Assembly (NCBI GenBank): GCA_008694505.1
Contig: VZDJ01004378.1
Location: 13,912,645 to 13,976,644 of the forward strand
Direction: 5' to 3'
DNA length: 64,000 nt
Source of the DNA: Cyanoderma ruficeps
Lineage: Eukaryota > Chordata > Aves > Passeriformes > Timaliidae
The position numbers were made by a program, and so were the translations under genes. Positions 38,956 to 50,000 of this stretch are shown one piece after another; the stretch's first letter is position 1, and each line of letters begins with the position of its first letter. The notes under the pieces are model-generated. The model was not told the DNA's origin, searched no databases, and was given only the letters and a program-made list of their open reading frames with translations.

Positions 38956-39898
38956 TTCCTCCCTTCCTCTATCATTTAGTTACTTAATTCATGCAATGTA
39001 GAGCAAAATCATCTGTGACAATTTGTTCCACTCCTGCAAGCCTAAAGATTAGCATATAGTGGTAAAAAGAAAGTGAATTAAATACAGAAAACAAGAAATT
39101 AATCCCTACATATCCCTACTGTGGGCATGTGTTCTAGTTCAAAATTATGCCACTGAAGAAGATGTAGTCAATTATGTGCAAGGAGCAATTTAGGGATCTA
39201 GGTGGAATCCTCCAGTAGATACCTTAACTGATGCAAGTCTATTCCTCCCACTCTACTGGCTTTAGTTTAAGAATTCTACTTTCACACCTGGCCAACTACA
39301 TGAGGTCCTGCTCACTGCAATGCATGAATCCTTAAATTTTTACACACAGTGCTTGAAACACTTTCTCAAAAATCACACAACGCTTTAGAAGAATCATGAA
39401 AATAGCGGCTAACAGACTGACAAAAGCTAAAAGTAACTGCTTAGACTCAATTCTTGAAAGCCTGCTTTCCCATTTTTCTGTGTGATCTTCCCCATAGATA
39501 CAAAGAAATATATTAAACACATGAAGAGTTAGCAAAGATAACAACAATCGTCTCACATTGTGTAGGATGACTGTTGAACCGTATGTTTTATTGCAATTGA
39601 TATAAAAGCTCTCCTACTGTCCTGCAGTGAACCAAACAGTTTTGTCAAAAAAACCCATTTCCAGTGTTTTTCATCCTTTCACTAGGAAACAGCCTAAAGC
39701 CAACTCCCTCTTCCATCTCTGTCCAAAGCAATCAATAGAGAGAGCACAGCTCCCACTCTTCCTACACATTTGGAATCCTATATACAACGTAACTGTCAAA
39801 TCCTTCAGAAATTAAAGCAGGCACTCAGTAAGCACAGACTAAAATCTGGAGTATATTGAACCCATTCTTGTTTAAAGTATAACAGAAGATTGTGGTTT

Positions 39899-39974
39899 TA
39901 AAAAAAAAAAAAAGAGAGAAAAAAAAAAGAAAAAGAGGAGGCGGCCAGGGAGGAAAGGAGGGAAAAAAAAAAAA
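39899..39974. repeat. Polypurine tract (about 76 bp)
   Basis: Plus strand of A and G only, except for a C-containing GCGGCC near the middle: runs of 13 and 12 A flank a GAGGAGG...GGGAGGAAAGGAGGG core. Such a tract can form triplex DNA, but no function is implied. Confidence 0.9.
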
Positions 39975-41007
39975 TCCATATCCTTGTTTTTCTTTTCTGT
40001 GAACCAAAAAGTCTCTTAGCAGTACAATAGGAATATTTCTGTCTGCTGTACTTTAAAATCATCCAGAACCTGAATGTTTTATAATATAACGTGATTCTCT
40101 AGCTCTAGTTGATGAATGGCTAAAATTTTCCATTGGACATCCTGAATCATCCAACTTGCCACAGCAAGGAAGCTCTCTAACTGAATTGAAGCTATAATTC
40201 TAAAATGTAAGAGTCCGCTGTGGAAGGGTAACACATTGTTTATGAATCTTTGACATTTAAGCACTGTCAAGGAAAAAGAAAAACAAACAAAAACCAAATA
40301 CTGTTTATTTACAGAGAAAAGGATTCTGAGTGAGCTTAGTCATTTTAATGCTGAGCACAAAACCCTAATTGCAGTCCAAATGAAGATTTACAACAGGACA
40401 AAGCAGGATGCAGGAGTAGGCAGTACCACAGACCTCAAATATAAAAGTGTTATCAAGGATAGATAGACAACTCTAAACAGCTCAGATATAATGACCTATA
40501 TTAACAACATGGAAGCAGGTTTATTTGGCTTAAAACCCAGCGAGAAAATTTCCACTCTTTTTCTTCCCTAGAAATAGGAATTTGAAAGAAAGAGGCTGAA
40601 ATAAAGGGCTCATTGGTTATTAAAGTGATATCATCAAACTCTGACTTCTCAGGATGAAAAGGTAGTTAATATTTCATGTATTAAACACTTCAAAGCTCTA
40701 GCATCAGCAGAATAAAATAATGTTAAAAAACGAATATTATTCCTAAGTGAAACTTGTTTTGGAGATCACAGTGGGACATACAGTTGTAACTTAGTCTGAC
40801 AGACAGCAAGAACAATGGCAATATTTTGTAAGATGGAAAATAAAGGTGAGGACTAGTGATGCACTAAGGGTGTCAAGTGCAAATGCATAATCAAGATAAT
40901 CTTGTAAGAGGAGGGATGTATGGTAGAGTTAGGTCACTTGACTATCTTATTGAAGATCTGCGGTTTTTTTCTGGAGCAAGCAAACTAAATCTTCTATGCC
41001 TTGACAG

Positions 41008-41121
41008 CTGCTGAAGGCCCTGTGGGTATGAAATATGCAGGACAAGTACCAAAATCTTTCAGTGCTTCAGTTCCTACCTCGACAGTAAAAAACGCTGCTT
41101 CCTTTACCTCTTCTCAAAGCT
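41008..41121 (+). other. Possible 114-bp symmetric coding exon (speculative)
   Basis: A candidate acceptor (pyrimidine-containing stretch ending TTGACAG at 41007, with a branch-like ACTAAAT at about 40984-40990) and a consensus donor (GTAAGT at 41122-41127) bound 114 bp. That is 38 codons, with phase 1 at both ends. Only one frame is open; the other two have early stops. The reading is Ser/Thr/Ala-rich (for instance SFSASVPTSTVKNAASFTSS), like a linker or disordered region. I recognise no protein family and no other exon of a host gene nearby. Chance agreement is quite possible. Confidence 0.15.
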
Positions 41122-44100
41122 GTAAGTACACCTGTGACCATGTGTGTGTCTCTGAGATTCGTGCTCATGTTTGTTGTTGGTTGGACCTACAAACAAGAAT
41201 GTGGCAGCCACATCCCTTAGTTTGGTCAGAAACCCCCAGTTCACAGAGCAGTGAGCTGGGCTCCAGCAGCCAGACAGGACTGTTCTGAGCCAGAACAGTT
41301 GGAGATATTTCCTATAAAATTGCATGGAAAATCCCAGATCCACTCAAGTCAGTAACAGAGATGTTATCATAGGGGTTGAACCAGGATTTCACTACTCATA
41401 TATACTAGCCTCATACATTTTCCATTAATTCGAGACTCTTGAAATCCACACAGAATTAATAGAGAATAAAACAATCCTGATTTAAGTGGATGCGAGTTAT
41501 TTTTTCCAAGTATTAGGATAGTGGTCTTTTTTGTCTACTAGCCAGCTTGTCAGCTGTTTATTAGTTCACAAAATAAATGCCAGCTTCAGCTTGGTGAGCA
41601 GTGAATGCCCCACGATCCTGGCAGGCAAGTCACACTTGGCAGATTTTCATACTCCTCTAGCCCAAATCAGGAAAATGAGAAAGCAAACACCAAGCCTACT
41701 TTTTCGCAAGTACCAACCAGACTTTCGGGAAACATAAGGAGTTATTATACATTATGAGCCCTTATCTAGCATGTTCAAAATACAGTTGCAACTAAAAATA
41801 TGTGGTTGGACTGGCAAATAGTCATTCAATTTCCATTTGAGGGCAGTGAGAAAACTGTACTTTCCTAAGTGTCAATAACCTCATAACCAATCCTATAAAT
41901 AAGCACTAAATGGATTTTACGGGATGGTTCGATTTCCATTAGATTCCATCTTCAAGTATTAGTGATGTCTGATTTCCTTATTTTTTCTTTCCAGCAAATG
42001 GCATCTACTAAGAAATGTAGACTTGTGTGAGTGCTGCACTTCAAATGAAAAATTAACTGAAGGTGAAACCTTAACAGCAGTTTTGAGCTTTTAGGTGACA
42101 TTCAAAGCTGCATTCCAGCAAGGATAATTTTAACTTCACTGCTGTAACAAGGACTAAAACTGTTTCCTGAAAGTAGCACTAGAAAGCATTTTAAATAATA
42201 ACTTGACCCTTTATCATCTGTAAATTTGTCAGGATGTAATTTGATTAGCCTAGAAAAAAACCAAAAACCGGCACTATTCCCATCTATTGGAAAGATACAG
42301 GATTAAAAAACAGGCTAACAATTTTCAAAGTGGATCTTTGCAATTTCTGCTGCAACCCATAAAGCTTAATAGATGATTTTTAAGGAAAGAAGAACATTGA
42401 AAATCTACATGAAAGACACACTAAAAATGAACTTTAACATTGTCTTCTATTAATTATATTTTTAAAAATATCTATATTAAATGGAGAAAAGGTATTTCCA
42501 TAATTTTAATTACATGTCTTTACTTCCAAGGTGATATGCAGTATGCAATCTAACTTGCAAAAGAAATCCACTATATCCAATATTGAGCAGTTTTCTCAGT
42601 ATATACTGGTTTACATGTAAATAATTAAAATATGGATTCTGAAATAGGTTAATTTTCCAGTGATGTACCCTAATGGCTTAACTACTATAACTACAAAAGA
42701 TCCCTGCATTCATTACTGTCAAGCTAATTTATTTGAATTTTTTATAGTAGGTAAATCCAGAACAAATATTTAGCACCTTCAAGAGCCAGACACATTGTTT
42801 TCACATCTCTCGGATTACTGTTTGGATAAAACTGTGGTTTTACACTGAAAGCGGTTGTGCAAAAATTGGAATAATACTTTCACCTTATGTTTAAGGTTGA
42901 GCAAAAGAACATGATATATGTTTTACCTCTCAAGTCTGAAAGTAATGCTGTGAAGAGCAACATCTGTAAATTATTCTCTTTCCTTTTTTTGTTTCCACTA
43001 TAAACAATGTTTTTTGGTGCATTTCAATGGTAATGCAGATCCTACATAAATGTGGTTCCAGAGCCTTCGTATCTTGAGTTCCTGGAATGAGTAATGTTAT
43101 CACGTAGAAAAACACCAACAATATGAAGATTTCTAATTTTTTTTTCCAGATCAGTCTCCCCTGGTTGGAAACAGTTTACATATATCAAAACATATAGAAA
43201 CTGAAGAAAGTATGTGGAATTTTCACTGACTACATATATGTGCATCTATATGCACACAAACACATATGGAAATTTGCTGACAGAAAATGTTTTCTGTTCA
43301 CGAAGCTTAAGTTTTGTTTCATTTGGAAAAGAAAACCAATTGTTGTGTCTAAAATATTTTGTTCAGAGGTTAGTGCTTCTTAAACAGATTAATCCATTCT
43401 ATACAGGTAGTGGATGAAGACCATATTGGAATTCAAGGGAAATTAATATTAGAAACCTAACACTGGAAACATAAGAAAGCATGTCTTAGACATATATTCA
43501 AATATTTGATCACTTCTTATAAAGTACATTTTGGTAGGTTGGCATCAAGCTGCCACATAGGTCCTTGGATGACAGCGTTCACAGGTTGAACTTTCAGTTA
43601 TGAATCCCTGTCTGCTAAAGTTTGGTGCAGATGACAAGAATTCAACTCCTCCAGTGGCCAGGCAAGAGATGTACAGTCATTTGGGCCTGGGGTTTTGAGT
43701 TTTCTTTTGGTGCACTGGTTGGTTTTTTGTTTTTATGGGATTTTGGGAGGTTTTAGTTGTCATCTTTTACATATATTTCTAGGCCTTAGTTTTCCTGTAC
43801 AGGGTGTGTATATGCTTTATGTAGTAAGCAGAGTCATAGAACGTTTAATTTTTTCTTTTTTTTTCCTCTCTCAGGACTAAAGTATGATGCATGTCACACA
43901 TGCTGAAACTGGATGAACATAACTAGATCAAAACATGAGTCACTGCATTAATAGCTTGCTTCCAGGCATTACAGCAGTATCTTGGAAATTTAAATGCATG
44001 CAATCAACCCTACCAACAGTCAAAACGTGTTTTCAGTCTAAACTGTGTTACTGTGATACTGCACAGTTACAAGAGTCTTGAAGACAGATTAAAATGAGAA

Positions 44101-44552
44101 ATTTGAAAACTGCTTTTTCATATTTTATCAACAAATCTACAGTAGTCAATGTGAAAACTTGTTATGCACTACCTTGTGTGTACAAAACCAAACCCTGCCA
44201 TATTTACCTGTGACATTCCACATTCATGCTGGTGTTGAATGAGAACCATATTTGACTCTTTAAAGAGACAGAGTAGGAGACAGCAGACGCTCTTATATCA
44301 GAATAAGTTAAAGTTACCCTGCTTATAGTTTTTTTCATACTTACACATGATGATACACAAAGCTGCTCTTTGTGTTGGGTCTGCCATGTACAGGGACAGT
44401 TTTCGCCACAGCTGCCCTCAGAGTGCTTTGCATGGATGGCTGCAAAGTGCTGATGACACAGCAGTGCAGCTCTGGCTGCAGCTGGGCAGCACCGGCACAG
44501 TGTCAGCCCTGTCTCTCCAGTGTTTCCCCAGCACCAGGAGCAAGGGGGTGGT

Positions 44553-44579
44553 CAAAGTCCTGGCAAAGTCCTGGCAAAG
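44553..44579 (+). repeat. 11-bp tandem repeat in LTR U3
   Basis: CAAAGTCCTGG occurs twice head to tail (44553-44563, 44564-44574), followed by CAAAG. It lies about 40 bp upstream of the TATA box of the LTR, where retroviral U3 regions often carry enhancer repeats. Confidence 0.85.
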
Positions 44580-44619
44580 ACCATCTGAGGATAACCTGGA
44601 CAAACAGGTGTTCCTCAGG

Positions 44620-44627
44620 TATAAAAG
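44620..44627 (+). promoter_or_regulatory. LTR TATA box
   Basis: TATAAAAG lies at the U3/R junction expected by alignment with the related LTR at 60950-61505. A possible AATAAA at 44757-44762 follows it. Confidence 0.6.
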
Positions 44628-47044
44628 GTAAAAGAAAATAGGAGGAAAGGGGGTTACATTCCATATTTACACCATTTACGTTCTGGAGTAACCACTTGTG
44701 GTAAAGTCCAGTTTCCCAGCCAGTGGCCAGACATTGCTTGCTGATGGGAAGCATAGAATAAATCTTCTGACTTTTTTGCCTTTGCTTGCACTCACATGAC
44801 CTTCACTTTTGCTTTCGTAAGCTGCCTTTATCTAGATCTGCAAGGGGTTATTTCCATCTTATTTTCTCCCACGCCACCCTGCATCCTGCTGAGGGGATTG
44901 ACAGAATGGCCTGGTGGGCACCTGGCATCCAGCCAAGGTCAACCCACCACAGTCTTAAAAATCTGTTAACATTTGATTACAATGGAATCTTCCCAATTTT
45001 GAAAATACTACTTCCTGTTAGTGAAAGCAAAGAAACCTGAGATACATTCAGCTGAGGGTGTTTCTTACTGTAGACTGTTAAATGTTTACTTTTCTTTCAA
45101 TGCAATTTGGATAAAATTCTAAAGACTCACTGTGGCTGAAGTGAAATGAGCAATATTTTTATCCTCAAAAAGAAATCTCCCTGTCCTAGCTAACAGTGAA
45201 AACAAGTTTATAGAAAACTAAAATTAAAAAGTCTGAAAAACCTTTTTGCAAAGAAAATTCCAAAACCAAGTCTAATAGTTTATTCTTATATCAAATCTGC
45301 CTCTTGTATGAATATGTTTTAATCAAGTTGGCAAAAAGATATCGTAAAATCAAATGAATGCTGAATTTCAGGGGTAATACCTGAGTGATAATCATAGGGA
45401 ATTTCAAGATTTTCTGCATAGGTATTCAAAGCTTGAAGGATCATGGGACTAAAAAAAGAGACCAAAGCAATCTTGATGAAAATAAAGATTTCATGGGATA
45501 AAAAGAGCTCCTTTCTCAGTATTTTATTGGAGGATAATGTACCCAGTAGGTAACAATGTGCATCCCTCATTGCTATGGATATCTATCAGCAATTTTTCAT
45601 GAAGACTGAAGTAAGAGAATAATTAAATTGTTAATGTACAAAAGTGGATTTATATATTTAATGTTTATAAATATTTAATGTTCATATTGATACATTAGTT
45701 TAATAATACTAGATTATTTATTTCTTTTGAATTATTTCTTTAACTGCTTTACTGGTTGACTCTACTATTTACTATGAAGAGGTAAATTGTTACAGATGAT
45801 GCTCTCTTCTGCTTAGTTCTGGATTCTCTCTTCCTCTCTCTTGCAACTGTTTTGATATATCAAATTGTATCTTACGAATGGATTTAATAATCTAATCAAA
45901 ACATATTCCCAATTTAAACTCCTCATGGCAGAGCACTGTGCATACATGATCAGCTATATTCCTCACCATTTAGTCTGTGAGTGTATACAGCGACCATATT
46001 CATATGCATTCACAGACAATGGCTTTGAATATGCAAGAAATACTAAACTGAATAATTTGTATTTCAGTTTTCTGAAACACAGAGAAGAAAAATATATGAA
46101 AACTTAAAATCTGTAGGACAATAGGAGCAGTTTGCTGATAGAATGCCTTTTCTTTAAATTAGATACTATATGGTATGACCCAAATACTCTGTTTCCACAT
46201 CATATTGGAGAACTTAGGGTATTTACAGTGATGAGGTATTTCATTTTATTTTTATTATGTGCCTATTCCTTGGTGTTATTCATTTTTCAGTGTAAATTAG
46301 ACTAAACTACATAGCCCCCTGGGTTATACTAGTCATCAGAAACCTAGTCATGAAAAATCCGTTTGCAATCCATTGAATTCTGCAATAGAAATTGTATGCT
46401 GTGGTCACATGCTTTCTCAGCTGCTCTGTTAGCACAGAGAAGATAAATTTATTTTCAAGTTTTTATTTGGGCTTTAGCTGTCATTCCTTTAAATTCAGAA
46501 GAGACTGGACTTTCAGCAAATCTGAGAGTGGTAGAAACCAAGCATGGCCCAGCTTCAGCAGCTAGTGCCAATTATTATTAGTGAGACACTGCAGGCCACA
46601 TTGGCCACTGCTGTCTTATGAGAGGGAATGTCCTTGTTAATAGTGGGATGGATCAAACTGAGAACATAAGAAATTCTTATGTGAAATACAGAAAAAACAA
46701 AAACGCATATGAAAGAGTAAAAGAAAATGTATGAAAAGCAGAAGAGGGCCTTTTGTACAGTCTTCAAGTTTCTTTTTTTTTCCTCCTAAACTATCACAGC
46801 AAACTCCATTTTTAAAAGTATCATGCTGCTACATGTGTGATCACATGAGTACTGAAGCCTTTATCCTTTGGAAATATCAGTTGAAAGATCACTTCCTGTA
46901 GGCCAGCCAATATTGAAATTAAGTTGATGAAAATTTTTGTTTGTTCACATCACAGAATCAGGACACAGTTCAGGATATTTGGTGATCTCTGATCCATGAA
47001 CAACCAAGAAGAGATAGCAGCCAGCAATCTGTAAGCTCACACAG

Positions 47045-47069
47045 ACCTGTCACAAGCTTGGTGACAGGT
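47045..47069. repeat. Perfect 9-bp inverted repeat with E-box ends
   Basis: ACCTGTCAC (47045-47053) and GTGACAGGT (47061-47069) are exact reverse complements around the 7-base spacer AAGCTTG. They could form a small hairpin or a dyad binding site; the outer parts resemble CAGGTG E-box half-sites. Confidence 0.8.
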
Positions 47070-50000
47070 GGCTGTCTCTGCTATTCATGACACAGATTAG
47101 TGCTGTTTCCCCATTGCTTTTGGGAGACTGCATTCACTCAAGAGTAACTCAAGAACAAAACTCTGTAGCTTTCCTTTTGAAGCCTTTCCTTGTCTTTTGC
47201 ACATTACCTTTCCTGAAAAACCCATTTTTTTATAAATTATCCTATTACTTTAATAGTTTCCATTTACATTCTGAATTTTCATTGTGTCAGTTATCCCATC
47301 CCATTTCAATGGTGAAATTTGTGGGCCTCACGGCTATTTTAATGTGATGCCTTTCATGCCATAATTGATGCTTTCTGAGGAATCTCAAACCCTCAACAGA
47401 CATCAGCTAAAATGTTAAGAGTGCCTCAAAGTCCCTCTGGTACTATATTTTATAACCATGAAAGAAATGTCATTATTGTAAATTCTCAGCCTTTGTCTGA
47501 AAATCTTGTACTGGTTCCCTTGAGCATTGGTTCAGTTAATTAATTCAAACAATTTCCCCTCTAATCTCTAAAACATTTTCATATTTAAGACAATAAATGA
47601 AACACTTAAGGGGCCCATTAGTTGTTGGCCATTAATATGCCATGGAATTAAAGGAATTATTGCTGGCCTTTGGTGACATGAATAATTTTCATATGGTTTG
47701 GACCCATACAAGGTTAAAATTATGACCTCTCAGCACTCTGAGCAAATGAATATAATGAAATCCTTTGAATAGGACTTGCTACTCTTTTGCCTTTCTTGAA
47801 ACCTAATTTGATACTTAACCACATGATTTATGCCAATTTTGGAATCATATTATTTAATGATAACTTTAAAATTAGTAATTAATTTAGCAATGGATTGATT
47901 ACATTTCTCTTGAACCAGTTCATAAGGTTAATGCAATAGGAGTCTGATGGGTCTGGTCACATTGACAGTAATTGGTTATTATGTTACATGTTAAGATAAG
48001 GAGTCAGCAGTTGAGAACCCCCGTGGGATTTGCAGGGGACAGAGCTGTATGTTTGCAAACCTCTTTTCCTGCCTTCAAACACTTGTTTTAAATTCATAAC
48101 AGAATTATTTTTGACCTTCAGGGTGACGTTTCATAAGGCTTGGTTCTAACATGTACAATAGCAGATTGTAGCAATGCAGCAAAATAATTCTCTCACAGGA
48201 AGATCGGCAAAGCCACTGCAGTCCTCTTAGTGCTTGAATGGGGTTTTCCAGAGCAACTGTCATAGTAACATGCTGTCACCATAGAAAGCTATCAGTTTCT
48301 TGACACCATCTGACGTTCAGATTAAAAAAGCTTATACTGAAGTACAAAATATATATAAATATATTTTGTCATTATTTAATGGAAAAAATCCTATCTTTTA
48401 CCTTTTATTATTCATAATTATAAAATCACAAATAAATGACTTGCAACCAGTAAGTTGCACTCATCAGCTTCTATCAAAGACTAAACTAAAGGACACAGAA
48501 TGAATGAAGTATTTGTGTGCTTATCTCACTTTATGAATAGCATACCTATTGAAAATTTTATGTCAAATGACAGCACATAGTTTAACTTATGTTTTTGGGA
48601 TTACAAAATATTGAGAGGATAATAAATAAGCATAATATAGTTGAATCAAATATATTAACCAAGACTTTTAATTTTGTTTCCCTTTGAAGCCAAATCATTA
48701 GAAAGCTTTCACAGCTTATGAATTCACTTACCACACTCATTGAGATTTTTAAAGAACTCTTTAAAGATGTAACAACATACAAGTATGAATGAAAGAAAAC
48801 TGTACGTAGAGTGCACATTCATATTTTGATGATTATATGAGTTGAGTTCATCACATCTAAACTTTTATAGTTCCAAAGAAAAAATTAGGGATTCCACTTC
48901 CGAATTTCTGAAATAGCCAAGATAAATTGTCCAAGTTATTGCAACATGGAAAAATATTAAAATCCTGGTTCAAAAACTGTGGAAACGAAAAGATACTTCT
49001 GAAAAGGAATGACACCAAATACATTGTTATGAGGGACAAGCCCCTAAGAAAATATGCAGTCAGGTCAGCAGAAATTAAAGGAAAGGCTATATGAAAATAT
49101 TACATGTCATATATCTCAAAGTACATCTTCTGAAGGTCATGTTTTCATAAATTAGATTAGGCACTGTCAGTTATTTCTGTTTCTGAGGCATAGCATCAGT
49201 CACATTCTGTTAGACAATGTGCCACAAAATGACTTGACATGATGCACTGGAACACACGGCACTTCAACCGGGAAATTTAGAAATAGAATTTGAGCATTTT
49301 CCACTTGGCTGAGTGACCAAACACCTAAAGACAACTGCCAGTCCTTACTTAAAGTTGGTCCCCAGTCTTCCAGTGTTGAGAGTACAGGAAATTTGGTCTG
49401 ATTTTTTACTGTCAGAGCTATGTGAGGAAAATTGCATGCTATCTGCTTGGGAACATTGCTTTCCTGTAAGCCACAGCCAGGCCCCATTCTACTAGCATTT
49501 AATTGCTCCGCAAAACTGCAAATATACTTAAGATTAGTGGCTTAGGTACGTATCTGGATTTCTTCCCTTCTCCTTTTCTATTAAAGTTCTTCAGTGACTG
49601 AATACAGAGTGATGAGCACATGTAGAAGTGGATAGAAGAATTTTAATTTCCCTGGAATAGAAATTGCATCATAGTTGAAGGTGAAAGCCACAGTTCAGTT
49701 CTTCCAGATATATCCCCAAGAGAATCTGAACTTCACTGCTTGCTTCTATCATGAGCAGCTGGCATGAAATTAACAAATGTAAAATTACTGTGAAACATCT
49801 TAGGAAAAAAAATGGTCTATCATGAAAATATTCAAACTAGAATGGGATCACATACCAATTTAAAGTACATCTTTCAGGCATGTATATAGAACCATAAGCA
49901 TAAATATAGGATATGAATTGCCTATCCCAAACATGACTTATTACCCAATAAGGACATGCAAACTAAAAAGTTCTGCTACATAACATATATAGTTCATAAA

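Larger units (their letters stand above)
37536..44365. other. AT-rich non-coding stretch with two speculative exon-like segments
   Basis: No recognised gene or transposon. It contains purine-rich tracts near 38017-38066 and at 39899-39974, the minus-strand open frame at 38632-38955 and the possible exon at 41008-41121, all listed separately. Confidence 0.5.
44371..44951 (+). mobile_element. Solo ERV LTR with distinct GC-rich U3 (581 bp)
   Basis: The element starts TGTGTTGGGT and ends AACCCACCACA. These ends are near-perfect inverted repeats, as LTR ends often are. Flanks are CTCTT (44366-44370) and GTCTT (44952-44956), a 5-bp target duplication with one mismatch. A TATAAAAG box lies at 44620-44627. 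From there to the end it matches the R-U5 layout of the LTR at 60950-61505 and of 6441-6690: a GATGGGAAGC block, a TTTGCCTTTGCTTGC block, a TTTTGCTTTCGTAAGCTGCCTTTATCT-like region, then TTTTCTCCC and the CCAGCC..GGTCAACCCACCACA end. The U3 (44371-44610) is GC-rich and unlike the U3 of the 60950 copy. It contains an 11-bp tandem repeat (CAAAGTCCTGG, from 44553). The open frames of 61-94 codons inside it are due to this GC content. Confidence 0.8.

Noticed and set aside
44347..44641. Two overlapping plus-strand frames of 89-94 codons
   Set aside because: Both fall in the GC-rich U3 of the LTR at 44371-44951 and overlap in different frames, so composition explains them.
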